Origin: Pseudomonadota bacterium
GTDB taxonomy: Bacteria > Desulfobacterota > Desulfovibrionia > Desulfovibrionales > Desulfovibrionaceae
Direction: 5' to 3'
Assembly (NCBI GenBank): GCA_023403845.1
Contig: JAEYDL010000039.1
Span: 62,001-126,000, forward strand
Length of the DNA stretch: 64,000 nt
The first letter of the stretch is position 1. The number at the start of each line of letters is the position of its first letter. The notes beneath the pieces were generated by a model. That model searched no databases, was not told the DNA's origin, and worked only from the letters and a program-made list of their open reading frames with translations. A program made the position numbers and the translations under genes. Positions 41,522 to 50,266 of this stretch are shown here, one piece after another.

Positions 41522-42676
41522 TCAGGACTCCAGTCCGCTTTCGGCCAATGCCCGTTTCAGCCTTTGAATCCGCAGCCACGACTTTTCGATGCGCTGGCGG
41601 GAAAGTGCACCATCTTCCACGGCCTGCGCAATAATGGCCTGCACTCTGGCCACGATATCCGGATCATAGACAATATTGTTGCCGAACAGCAAAATGTCCG
41701 CTCCGGCTTCAATGGCTCCCAGAACCGTTTCCCGCAAACTGTAGGCGTCGGCAATTGCGCGCATCTGCAGGTCATCGGTCACCACTACGCCGTCATATCG
41801 CAAGGTTTTCCGCAGCAGGCCGTCGATCGTCGCAGCCGAGAGCGTCGCCGGACGATCGGAATCAAGCTGTCTGTTGTACAGATGTCCGGTCATAAGCATA
41901 TGAAGCCCTGAAGCCGTGGCGAGCCTCCGATAGGGAAGCAGTTCACGTTCGCTCCACGATCCGGAAATGTCCGTCACCCCCAGATGGGAATCCGTACGCG
42001 AGCTGCCATGCCCCGGAAAATGCTTGAAAACGGCCACAACCCCCGCCCGGCTCAGTCCTTTTGCAAAGGCTCTCCCATATTCGGCGACCCGCTCTGGATC
42101 TTCTCCGAAGCTGCGCCCCAGCGCACCGATCACAGGGCATGAAGGATTGACGTTCACGTCCAGCACGGGTGCAAAGTTCACGTTCACGCCCAACGAGCGC
42201 AACAGACGGCCCATACGAAATCCCGTACCTTCCGCCTCCCCAGAGGTCTGCCTGCCGAGCGCCTCGGCGGAAGGAAACGCCGGAAAGCCATCTTGCGGGT
42301 GAAAACGTGCCACACGACCGCCCTCCTGATCCACGGCCACGAAGAGATCGTGAGATTCTTTCCGCAACGCGGCTGTCAGCCGGCGTACCTGTCCAGCGTC
42401 AAGAATATTGCGGCGTTCTTTCCGCTGAGCGTCGGTACGAAACAGAATGACGCCTCCCAAGCCGCGTTTCCGGATATCGGCAAGCACGTTCGTGCACTCC
42501 TCCGGACTCTGACCACGAAAACCGACCAGCAGCATCTGCCCCGTCATCCGCGTCAGCGAAGGCGCGGTTTCCGAGCCGACCGCCAGCCGAGGCACAATGC
42601 AGATCAGAAGGCCGAACAGAAGACCGCAGGCCATAAACGCCTTCCATCTCCGCACGCTTCTTCCCAGAAAAAACAT
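41522..42676 (-). CDS. nagZ: Beta-N-acetylhexosaminidase (GH3, NagZ-like)
   Basis: A 384-residue GH3 glycosidase. Signature residues are LFVAVDQEGGRVARF, NFAPVLDVN, the catalytic His/Asp loop in FKHFPGHGSSRTDSH, and the nucleophile Asp in GVVVTDDLQMRAI. NagZ removes GlcNAc from recycled anhydro-muropeptides. E. coli NagZ is cytoplasmic, but this protein has an N-terminal signal or anchor (ACGLLFGLLICIVPRLAVGSE), so it should act outside the inner membrane. The ATG at 42676 follows AAAGGAG. Confidence 0.9.
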   Translation of the reverse strand: MFFLGRSVRRWKAFMACGLLFGLLICIVPRLAVGSETAPSLTRMTGQMLLVGFRGQSPEECTNVLADIRKRGLGGVILFRTDAQRKERRNILDAGQVRRLTAALRKESHDLFVAVDQEGGRVARFHPQDGFPAFPSAEALGRQTSGEAEGTGFRMGRLLRSLGVNVNFAPVLDVNVNPSCPVIGALGRSFGEDPERVAEYGRAFAKGLSRAGVVAVFKHFPGHGSSRTDSHLGVTDISGSWSERELLPYRRLATASGLHMLMTGHLYNRQLDSDRPATLSAATIDGLLRKTLRYDGVVVTDDLQMRAIADAYSLRETVLGAIEAGADILLFGNNIVYDPDIVARVQAIIAQAVEDGALSRQRIEKSWLRIQRLKRALAESGLES

Positions 42677-42709
42677 ATTGCTCCTTTCAGGATTTTGCGG
42701 CAAAGAAAT

Positions 42710-43066
42710 TCAGCGCGTTCCCGGAGTTTTCCCTTCTATTGCCCGGTGTTGCGTCTCATCTTCCGGGATATTCTCTACTGAATAGTCCTCCGGAGACAGT
42801 TCATAGACATCCGTATCCTGTTCGGCTTTCTTCGTCATCCGCTGCCGTGCGGCGTCTGCGGCTCCAGGAATATTGGAGTAAAAGACGACTCGCGTCCCGT
42901 TGCTTTCAAACGTGGTCGCACCCTTTCTGAGCCGATAGCGCATGATGAGACCGAAAACTACAAACAGGACGAAAAAAACGACAAGCGCCACCGCAACGCC
43001 CACCGTGGCCAGAATGAACAGAATGCCCGCCGCAATGGCAGAGGCGACGGCAGAAAAAATCCACAT
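42710..43066 (-). CDS. Small membrane protein, unknown
   Basis: A 118-residue protein with a long hydrophobic N-terminal region (two helices, residues about 2-45), a basic stop (MRYRLRKG) and an acidic cytoplasmic tail. Family not recognised. The ATG at 43066 has GGAG at 7-nt spacing. It is 33 nt upstream of nagZ on the same strand and probably in one operon with it. Confidence 0.6.
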   Translation of the reverse strand: MWIFSAVASAIAAGILFILATVGVAVALVVFFVLFVVFGLIMRYRLRKGATTFESNGTRVVFYSNIPGAADAARQRMTKKAEQDTDVYELSPEDYSVENIPEDETQHRAIEGKTPGTR

Positions 43067-43305
43067 GAATGACTCCGGGACAATAAAAATTTCCTTCAAA
43101 GGGAAGGTTATGGAAAAGATACCATCGGGTTAGGCAGCGGTCAAACGACTTCTCGCCTTTTCTGACCTCTCCGTGCGCCCCTCTTCTGGATGACAGCCCT
43201 GTTTTCTCGCGCCCTTCAGGGAGCCCCCGGCGTATGGGAACGAGCACTTCCCCAAAGGGACACTCGGCACACTTGTTTGCAATTCATCAATAATAAGGAG
43301 AAATT

Positions 43306-43959
43306 ATGGTTTCCCATCCGTTGTTAAAACGTTTTTCCGCCGGCTTTCAGCGGTTTCAAAAGAACTGGTACTGCCCTGAACACAACCTTTACGCGGAACT
43401 GCGGGAAGGGCAGAATCCCTACGCCGTCATCATCGCGTGCAGCGACTCGCGCGTCGATCCCGTACAGGTGCTCGACTGCTCGCCCGGCGACGTATTCGTC
43501 ATTCGCAATGTGGCCAATCTCGTTCCCCCCTACGAACCCGATGCGCATTATCACGGCGTCAGTTCCGCTCTGGAATACGCCGTCCGCTATCTGAACATCC
43601 CAAACATCATCGTCATGGGACATGCCCATTGCGGCGGCATCACCAGCCTGATGAACGCATCGGAGCATAGCCACGACGAGTTTCTCAATATATGGATGGG
43701 GCAGGCCCAGAGGGCAAAAATTGAAGTGGAACGCACCCTCCCACAAGGTTCCCCGGAAGAACGCCTGCGCTCCTGTGAAATGTGGGGAATCCGCATCTCG
43801 CTGGAAAATCTGCGCACCTTCCCGTGGATTCAGAAAGCGATGAAGGAAGGCAAACTCCTCCTGCACGGCCTTTATTTCGACATGGGAGTAGGAGAGCTGT
43901 TGTATCTCGATCAGAAGACGGATTCCTTCATTCCCATGGTTCAGTCCTGTCATTCCTGA
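43306..43959 (+). CDS. Beta-class carbonic anhydrase
   Basis: A 217-residue zinc enzyme interconverting CO2 and bicarbonate. Zinc ligands are Cys45 in ACSDSR, His106 and Cys109 in GHAHCGG; the Asp47-Arg49 dyad is intact. The rest (FVIRNVANLVPPYEPDAHYHGVSSALEYAV) is standard. AAGGAG precedes the ATG. It stands alone. A 9-bp inverted repeat at 43971-44006 follows but lacks a T-run. Confidence 0.94.
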   Translation: MVSHPLLKRFSAGFQRFQKNWYCPEHNLYAELREGQNPYAVIIACSDSRVDPVQVLDCSPGDVFVIRNVANLVPPYEPDAHYHGVSSALEYAVRYLNIPNIIVMGHAHCGGITSLMNASEHSHDEFLNIWMGQAQRAKIEVERTLPQGSPEERLRSCEMWGIRISLENLRTFPWIQKAMKEGKLLLHGLYFDMGVGELLYLDQKTDSFIPMVQSCHS

Positions 43960-44508
43960 GAAAACCGAACTCGGAGGAACTCCGCATGGATACCGGATTC
44001 CTCCGAAAAAACTGTTCCCCCGCCAATGATTCCACCGAACACTTTTCAAAGAGATTCCGGCATGGCCTGATGTCTTTTGCAACATAGCAAATTTAAAGGA
44101 ACGCATAAAAATTCACATTACGGTTTCTGATATCGGCCCTCAATGCGAATTTCCTTGAAGCCTGCCGAATTTGTCGCTGCGGACACGCACACCGGTCGCG
44201 CCCGGCGTTCAATCTTCGGCCTTGCGCTATTTCTTATCAGTTTACCAATGTATCCGGTCTGTTCGGGCCGGACAGACAATCCCCGCATACCGCCCGCAGC
44301 ATTGCCCAACTCGTGAAAATCACATGCGCCGCAACAATCGGTCACCAATGGCGTTCAAATAGCGGACGAGGCAGCCCCTTCCTCCACGATACTTGTAGCA
44401 GCATCTTTTCGATGCTATTGCTCCAAGCGTATCCGGGCATACAGAGGTTGTCCCCATTTTCGGCAACATCCCGGCAGCCTTCAGGTTACGAAGCAAGTGA
44501 GCGTCGTC
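43960..44508. other. Gene-poor intergenic region
   Basis: About 550 bases. It holds a 9-bp inverted repeat (43971-43979 with 43998-44006) and short open frames on both strands, none with a recognisable product, ribosome site or consistent codon use. Possibly the remains of a lost gene. Confidence 0.4.
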
Positions 44509-45099
44509 ATGAAATACTGTATTCTTTTCGCCAGTCCCCGGGCCCATGGAAATACGGCGGCCATCATGCAGCCGTTTGTCGAACAGCTTGAGACCGACGG
44601 CCATGCCGTGAACATCATTTCTCTGTACGGGAAAAAAATCGATCCCTGCTATGCCTGCCGGGCCTGCCAGAGGGATCTTACTCAAACCGGTTGCATCCGA
44701 AAGGACGACATGGCGACGATTGCCGAACAGATTCTGGCGAGCGACTGTCTCGTAACAGCGACCCCGATCTACGGGTGGTACTGCACGGCCCCCATGAAAG
44801 CCACTCTCGACCGTCTGATCTACATGATGTGCAAGTTCTACGGCGAAACGAAAGGCCCCGCTCTCTGGGAAGGGAAAGCCTTCGCCATCCTCACGACCTG
44901 TGGTTACCCGCCCGACAAGGGAGCGGATGTCTTTGCAATGGGTATGAAGCGTTACTGCAAACACTGTCATCTGCGCTACGCGGGCATGTACGCCGCGCAC
45001 GATCCCGGGTACAACAGCATCTTCATCACTGAGGAAAAATTGCAGGAAGCCCGTGATTTTGCCAAAAATCTGGAAAAGTTCCTCACGAAACAGCCCTGA
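44509..45099 (+). CDS. NADPH-dependent FMN reductase-like / iron-sulfur flavoprotein family
   Basis: A 196-residue flavodoxin-fold protein, paralogous to 9824-10366. The FMN loop is FASPRAHGNTAA; CYACRACQ...GCIRKDDM is the family cysteine block; ATPIYGWYCTAPMKATLDRLIYM lines the active site; a late CKHCHLRY adds two cysteines. Probably a redox enzyme or electron carrier with unknown substrate. A GTG at 44497 is an alternative start. Confidence 0.83.
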   Translation: MKYCILFASPRAHGNTAAIMQPFVEQLETDGHAVNIISLYGKKIDPCYACRACQRDLTQTGCIRKDDMATIAEQILASDCLVTATPIYGWYCTAPMKATLDRLIYMMCKFYGETKGPALWEGKAFAILTTCGYPPDKGADVFAMGMKRYCKHCHLRYAGMYAAHDPGYNSIFITEEKLQEARDFAKNLEKFLTKQP

Positions 45100-45557
45100 C
45101 GCTTCATGTCGAAGCCGAAACGCCACCCGCAGTTCCTGTGGCAAGGTAGCGTGCTGTCGCCTCCGACGAAGCAACAGGACTTCGTTTCCAGGTGAATCCG
45201 CTGAAATACCATCCCTTCTTCCGTCCGGAGTTTCCAGATTCTCAAATTCGCTGCTGAAACAGCGCACGTTTTTCAGGAGATCCGGGACCGCCGACGACAC
45301 GACGCCATCCCGGATGCGGCGCAAAGGAGGTTCACATCCTCCCTGTCATTTTCCTGCGCCGGACGAAATGAACCACTTTCCCCCTGCCGCCCTTTCTCAG
45401 CCCGTTCCAGATCCGCATGCCGGCAGATACGCCGGTACGAAAACCGGATTTATCCACCTCAGTTTTCCGGGATACGATGCTCCATCCAGAAATCCGGCTG
45501 TACAACGGAATCTGCTCGCGTTAGACAGAAGGAAAACGACACGGAATCATCATACAC
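45100..45557. other. Intergenic region without a clear gene
   Basis: 458 bases. An inverted repeat ATCCGGGA/TCCCGGAT with a 20-nt loop lies at about 45282-45317. Open frames crossing it have low-complexity, Arg/Ser-rich translations and are judged non-coding. Confidence 0.4.
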
Positions 45558-46397
45558 ATGTCTCTTGAAATTATTTTGCTCATTCTGCTTGCCGCCCTGC
45601 TCCATGCTACATGGAACGCCATCGTCAAGAGTGGAACCAATAAACTTTACGAGACGGCCCTGAACTCTTTTGGGGGCGGCGCAGGGATGTTTTTCATCCT
45701 GCCCTTTCTCCCCCTGCCCGCTCCGGAAAGCCTGCCGCTGCTGGCGGGTTCCTGTTGCGTGCATCTGGCCTATTACATCTGCATGTCCGCAGCCTACCGC
45801 AATGTGGACATGTCCTACGCCTATACGATCATGCGGGGAACCGCTCCGCTCATGACATCCCTGGCGCTGCTCCTCGCCGGCAGCGAGCTTTCCATGGCCG
45901 GCTGGGTCGGCATTCTGTGCCTCTGCGCCGGGGTTTTGACATTGACCCGGGACAATATCCGACAGGGACGTTTCAACCTGCGCGGCACCCTCGCCGCGTT
46001 CGGTACAGCCGCCGTCATTATGGGCTATACACTGTTCGACGGCTATGGAGCCAGGGCTAGCGGGCATCCTGTCAGCTACGTCGCCTGGCTATATGTGATC
46101 AACTTCTTTCCACTCAACGTCATTCTGTTCATCAGACAGCGCCGCCAGTACATCCCATATTTCAAGTCCCGCTGGAAAATCGGGCTGTTCGGCGGGCTGT
46201 GCAGCCTTGGTTCATACGGAGTGGCGCTCTGGGCCATGGCTCGCGCGCCCATCGCCATGGTTGCGGCCCTGCGAGAGACTTCCGTCATCTTCGGCATGCT
46301 GCTGGCCGTCATTTTCCTTGGAGAAAAATTTACCGGCAACAAGCTGGTGGCCGTTCTACTGGTTGCGGCGGGCACCATGATCATGCGCCTGAACTGA
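45558..46397 (+). CDS. EamA/DMT-family transporter
   Basis: A 279-residue protein with ten hydrophobic helices in two repeats, each an EamA domain (MRGTAPLMTSLALLLAGSELSMAGWVGILCLCAGVL and LRETSVIFGMLLAVIFLGEKFTGNKLVAVLLVAAGTMIMRL). These carriers usually export metabolites or amino acids; the substrate cannot be read from the sequence. mntP follows after 122 nt. Confidence 0.88.
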   Translation: MSLEIILLILLAALLHATWNAIVKSGTNKLYETALNSFGGGAGMFFILPFLPLPAPESLPLLAGSCCVHLAYYICMSAAYRNVDMSYAYTIMRGTAPLMTSLALLLAGSELSMAGWVGILCLCAGVLTLTRDNIRQGRFNLRGTLAAFGTAAVIMGYTLFDGYGARASGHPVSYVAWLYVINFFPLNVILFIRQRRQYIPYFKSRWKIGLFGGLCSLGSYGVALWAMARAPIAMVAALRETSVIFGMLLAVIFLGEKFTGNKLVAVLLVAAGTMIMRLN

Positions 46398-46422
46398 CAA
46401 GGACAACCTGCGCCTTCTGAAA

Positions 46423-46439
46423 TTGATATAACATATCAA
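46423..46439. promoter_or_regulatory. 17-bp perfect palindrome upstream of mntP, possible operator
   Basis: TTGATAT-AAC-ATATCAA, perfect 7-3-7 symmetry, about 80 nt before the mntP start. A TTGACA lies just downstream (46453-46458). A metal-responsive repressor site is possible; it does not match the classical MntR box. Confidence 0.45.
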
Positions 46440-46519
46440 GAACATTCAAAACTTGACAACAAAGCGGAAAGGCATCACAAATCCCCGACAGCCCTTTTGA
46501 CCTCAACCCGACTCCGCTC

Positions 46520-47095
46520 ATGTCACTTGCCGCTCTCTTTGTTCTGGCCGTCGCGCTTGCTCTCGACGCCTTCGCTGTTTCCATCTGTTCAGGCTGTGCT
46601 CTGAAACGAGTAACTATCGGTCATTTTTTGCGTCTTTCTCTGACTTTCGGCTTCTTTCAGTTTCTGATGCCGGTCATCGGATGGACGCTCGGTCTTACCG
46701 TGCGCGATTTTATTGAGGCATGGGATCACTGGGTCGCCTTCCTCCTGCTGCTCTGGATTGGAGGAAACATGCTGCGCAGCGGATTCGGCTCAGGCGAAGC
46801 CTGCGACGTGAACGCACCGGACCCGACGACCGGCAGCCGACTTTTCATGCTGGCCATCGCCACAAGCCTCGACGCGTTGGCTGTGGGACTTTCCTTCTCC
46901 CTGCTGAAGATGAGCGTCTGGGGACCAGCCGTGCTCATCGGCGTGGTCTGCGCGATCATTACGGCACTGGGCGTATGGGCCGGGAAAATGCTTGCCAGCG
47001 CCGCCATGGTAGGCAAGCGGGCTGAAGTATTGGGGGGCTGCGTCCTGATCGGCATCGGCCTCAAGATTCTCTACGAACACGGCATATTCAGCTAA
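46520..47095 (+). CDS. mntP: Manganese efflux protein MntP
   Basis: A 191-residue membrane protein with six helices in two related halves. Signature segments are ALALDAFAVSICSG near the N terminus and its counterpart AIATSLDALAVGLSFSLL, each with the conserved Asp. MntP exports Mn(II). It is 70 nt before a CDF metal-efflux gene on the same strand. Confidence 0.92.
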   Translation: MSLAALFVLAVALALDAFAVSICSGCALKRVTIGHFLRLSLTFGFFQFLMPVIGWTLGLTVRDFIEAWDHWVAFLLLLWIGGNMLRSGFGSGEACDVNAPDPTTGSRLFMLAIATSLDALAVGLSFSLLKMSVWGPAVLIGVVCAIITALGVWAGKMLASAAMVGKRAEVLGGCVLIGIGLKILYEHGIFS

Positions 47096-47165
47096 AGCCG
47101 ACTTACACCCGCCTCCGGGGCACACGCTCTTCTGTTCGTTGCGGCGGGTTCTGTCCGGAGTCTCC

Positions 47166-48626
47166 ATGTCCGAATACAATTTTACCACCGCAAATGCGGA
47201 AAAGAATCACGCGGCTCTTGCCTCCCTGTTCTGGGCTCTTTTTCTGACCATGATCAAGCTCAGCGCGGGCATCGCCACGAACAGCCTCGGCATTCTTTCC
47301 GAGGCCCTGCACAGCGGGCTTGATCTCGTCGCCGCGGGCATCACCTGCTTTGCCGTACGTGTGGCGGCCCGTCCCGCCGACAAGGCACATCCCTACGGAT
47401 ATGGCAAGATCGAAAATCTTTCCGCGCTGGCAGAAACGGTTCTCCTGCTCGTCACCTGCGGCTGGATCGTCCATGAAGCCATAGAACGCCTTTTCTTTCA
47501 GGCTCCCGAACTCAACCCTTCCTGGTGGGGCTTGGGCATCATTCTGATATCCCTTCTCGTGGATATCAATCGCGCAGCCATGCTTCGTCGTGTAGCCAAA
47601 AAACATAGGAGTCAGGCTCTTGAGGCGGACGCCCTGCACTTTACCACTGACATCTGGTCATCCGGCGTCGTGCTGGTCGGCCTGCTCTGCGTCCAGCTCA
47701 GTCTGTATCTCCCCGAAGACAGTCTGTTGCGGGAGCCCTTGCGCATGGCGGATGCCGCAGCCGCGCTCGTCGTCTCCGGCATTGTGGTCATGGTCGGGAT
47801 CAGGCTGTCGCGCCGCGCAGTCATCACACTGCTTGATGGAGGAGGCCGTGAACATACCGAGGAACTGGAGGCGGCGCTCGAAAGACGTCTTCCCCTGTAC
47901 AGGGTCAGCAGACTGCGTATTCGTGAAAGCGGCGCCGATGCGTTCATGGACATAACGGTGGAAGCCCCGGCCACGCTCCGGCTGGATGCCGCCCATGATA
48001 TCGCCTGTCAGATTGAAGAAATTGCGCATGAAATCGTACCGGCCGCCGATATCACCGTCCATGTGGAACCGGCCGCGGAAGTACCCGGCAGAGAACTCCA
48101 TCTGGCACGCAGGATCGCCGCCGAACACAACCTTACCATACATAATCTTGTCCTCTCTGAACAAACGGACGGCCTGCTCGTCTATCTTCATGTCGAGGCT
48201 CCGCCCTCCATGCCTCTCGGCGAGGCCCACGCGCATGTTGATGCGTTCGAAAAGGACCTCAAGCAGCGTCTCAGGGCCTTCCGGATCGATACGCATATCG
48301 AGCCCGACGACCGTCTCTATCCAACGACTCGGGCCACCCGTCTGCGGGCGGACCTGCAGACCGTCCGGGCGGCTGTGGAAAGCCTGCTTCCGGAGTTCCC
48401 CGACGTTTCCAATATCCATGATCTGCGCGTGACACCCCTCGGCGGCGCTCCTCTGCTTAGCTTCCATTGCATGCTTGCTGATACGACGAGCGTCGAAAAG
48501 GCGCACGACATCGCTACGGCCTTGGAACACCGTCTTCGTGCGCTTATGCCCGATGTCGAGCGAATCCTGATTCACACCGATCCGATTTCTCTGAACAAGG
48601 ACCGGCTCAATACAAGTTCCGCCTGA
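47166..48626 (+). CDS. Cation diffusion facilitator with three tandem C-terminal domains
   Basis: A 486-residue CDF exporter, much longer than the usual 300. The membrane part (residues 1-235) has the HxxxD metal site in helix 2 (ALHSGLD) and helix 5 (LHFTTD), the pattern of Zn/Co/Cd CDFs; Mn CDFs use DxxxD. Three ferredoxin-like cytoplasmic domains follow at about 244-308, 313-383 and 400-475, each with a beta strand then an AHxxxxxxE-type helix (LDAAHDIACQIEE, GEAHAHVDAFEKDL, VEKAHDIATALEHRL). The start at 47166 follows GGAGTCTCC. Confidence 0.9.
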   Translation: MSEYNFTTANAEKNHAALASLFWALFLTMIKLSAGIATNSLGILSEALHSGLDLVAAGITCFAVRVAARPADKAHPYGYGKIENLSALAETVLLLVTCGWIVHEAIERLFFQAPELNPSWWGLGIILISLLVDINRAAMLRRVAKKHRSQALEADALHFTTDIWSSGVVLVGLLCVQLSLYLPEDSLLREPLRMADAAAALVVSGIVVMVGIRLSRRAVITLLDGGGREHTEELEAALERRLPLYRVSRLRIRESGADAFMDITVEAPATLRLDAAHDIACQIEEIAHEIVPAADITVHVEPAAEVPGRELHLARRIAAEHNLTIHNLVLSEQTDGLLVYLHVEAPPSMPLGEAHAHVDAFEKDLKQRLRAFRIDTHIEPDDRLYPTTRATRLRADLQTVRAAVESLLPEFPDVSNIHDLRVTPLGGAPLLSFHCMLADTTSVEKAHDIATALEHRLRALMPDVERILIHTDPISLNKDRLNTSSA

Positions 48627-49006
48627 GTCGCCGCAGAGACAAATGGACCAGCAAGTGGAAAATTATTTTGCAGGCGACGCACGATCGTATCCAGCCTCAT
48701 GAGGGTTGCTCTTGCGGAAGCAGAACGATATTTCTGACGCAGGATTTTGGCAGGGTGCACAGGCCGGGTTTGCGGCTCTTTCGTCTCCGTACAGGTCTCC
48801 ATGGACCCTGCTGTTTCTTCAACAGTCCAAATTACAAGTGTAATCGTCCCGTAAGCTCTTGGCCGCATCTGGTCAAAGACGATGATAAGAAAACTTGCCG
48901 CTGTTGAAAAACGCGACTTCATAAAAAGAAAAGATACGGGAAAACTGTATGACTTGACTCTCTGGATGCCCTGGCAAACTTTCCCCCGTACACCGACATC
49001 TTCCGG
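48627..49006. other. Intergenic region with a palindromic operator
   Basis: No convincing gene in about 380 bases between the CDF gene and the terminator before secF. It contains the palindrome at 48831-48844. A 76-residue minus-strand open frame from 48800 was considered and rejected. Confidence 0.4.
48831..48844. promoter_or_regulatory. CopY/BlaI-like palindromic site
   Basis: ATTACA-AG-TGTAAT, a 6-2-6 palindrome containing TACANNTGTA, the core recognised by CopY/BlaI-family repressors. No such repressor gene lies in the window. Confidence 0.35.
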
Positions 49007-49011
49007 ATATG

Positions 49012-49048
49012 AAAAGGCCTCCGTGCATTTCGCACGGAGGCCTTTTTT
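49012..49048. terminator. Bidirectional terminator between the CDF gene and secF
   Basis: A perfect 15-bp stem (49012-49026 with 49032-49046, 5-nt loop) bounded by A-run and T-run, so it can end both the plus-strand CDF transcript and the minus-strand secDF transcript. Confidence 0.92.
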
Positions 49049-49068
49049 CAAGCTTGATTGAAGAAGCA

Positions 49069-50178
49069 TCAGACGATGCCATGCTCTCCGGGGCGTTCGT
49101 ACCCCTCAGTGCTGCGCTTTTCGGCCATGATGTACTGTTCGGTGCTGCCGAGCAGAAGCACGGGATTGCAGATGAAGATCGAAGAATAGGTCCCGATGAA
49201 TACGCCCATGGTCATGGTCAGGGCAAAGTCATGGATGGTTCCGCCGCCCAGTACCATGAGGCTTACGGACGCGAGCAGAGTCGTCAGTCCCGTCATGATC
49301 GTCCGGCTCAGAGTCTGGTTGACGCTGACATTGATGATGGACGTCAGGGGATCCAGATGCCCAGCCCGCTGCTTGCCGAGATTCTCACGAATACGGTCGA
49401 ACACAATAATCTTGTCGTTCAGGGAGTACCCGACGAGCGTGAGCAGCGCGGCAATGACATTCAGATCAAACTCCTTGCCCAGAAGCGACAGAATCCCCAC
49501 AGTTATGATTACATCATGAACAAGGCCGACAATGGCCCCAAGCGCGTAGTTCAGCTTCAGCTTCCAGCAGATGGCCGCCGTGATCAACAGCAGAACGAAG
49601 ACGCGCAGTGTCATGTCGAGAGGCGTGAAACCCATGAGAAACATGGCGCCGCCGAGAATGCCCGCCATGATGGCGGCAATGACCCAGCGGTGTTCGAACC
49701 GACCGGAAATATACACCGTAATCAGCAAAACGGCGATGTACATGGCCTGCAGGGCCGCATTGCGCAAGTCTGCACCGACTTTCGGCCCCACCATCTCCAT
49801 GCGTTCGATGCTTGCGGGGTTGTCACCGAACTCCTGCCGCAACGCGGCGCTGATTTCCGTGCGAATCTCCTCTCCGCTCAGATCGGGCGTGGAAAAACGA
49901 ACCAGATAGCTGCGCCCGTCCTCTCCATATTGCTGAACGGCCAGTCCGGGCAGATTCAATGAAGAGAAGGAGGTCTTGATGGCTTCGTCGGCCACCGGGT
50001 TGGTGAATTGGAGCTGAACGGCGGCTCCACCGGCGAAGTCGACACCGTAGCGCAGCCCGCCGTTCATGAAGATGGAAGCCGCACCTATCAGAAATACAAT
50101 CATGGAAACGAGATAGGCGTAACGACGCAGCCCGATGAAATCAATTCTGGTTTCTTTTTGCAAAAATTGAAAACTCAT
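49069..50178 (-). CDS. secF: Protein translocase subunit SecF
   Basis: A 369-residue inner-membrane protein that with SecD uses the proton gradient to help protein export through SecYEG. Six helices surround the periplasmic domain; signatures are YGVDFAGGAAVQLQF, GLVHDVIITVGILSLLGKEFDLNVIAALLTLVGYSLND and IVFDRIREN. The ATG at 50178 follows AGGAGTTCC. It is downstream of secD. Confidence 0.96.
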   Translation of the reverse strand: MSFQFLQKETRIDFIGLRRYAYLVSMIVFLIGAASIFMNGGLRYGVDFAGGAAVQLQFTNPVADEAIKTSFSSLNLPGLAVQQYGEDGRSYLVRFSTPDLSGEEIRTEISAALRQEFGDNPASIERMEMVGPKVGADLRNAALQAMYIAVLLITVYISGRFEHRWVIAAIMAGILGGAMFLMGFTPLDMTLRVFVLLLITAAICWKLKLNYALGAIVGLVHDVIITVGILSLLGKEFDLNVIAALLTLVGYSLNDKIIVFDRIRENLGKQRAGHLDPLTSIINVSVNQTLSRTIMTGLTTLLASVSLMVLGGGTIHDFALTMTMGVFIGTYSSIFICNPVLLLGSTEQYIMAEKRSTEGYERPGEHGIV

Positions 50179-50266
50179 TGCCGGAACTCCTGAAATCCTC
50201 ACCAAAGGGTGCGGATATGCTTGGCGATAGGTTGCAGCAACGGAACGAAAATCCGTTCCGGCAGGC

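Noticed and set aside
44118..44348. Short minus-strand open frame in the 43960-44508 gap
   Set aside because: No ribosome site, no recognisable protein and inconsistent codon use; an attempt to read it as the end of a LysR regulator failed.
46453..46480. TTGACA as the mntP promoter -35 box
   Set aside because: No acceptable -10 box at 16-18 nt spacing.
48572..48800. 76-residue minus-strand open frame starting at 48800, just downstream of the CopY-like palindrome
   Set aside because: It overlaps the CDF gene, lacks a good ribosome site and matches no family, though the nearby palindrome made it tempting.
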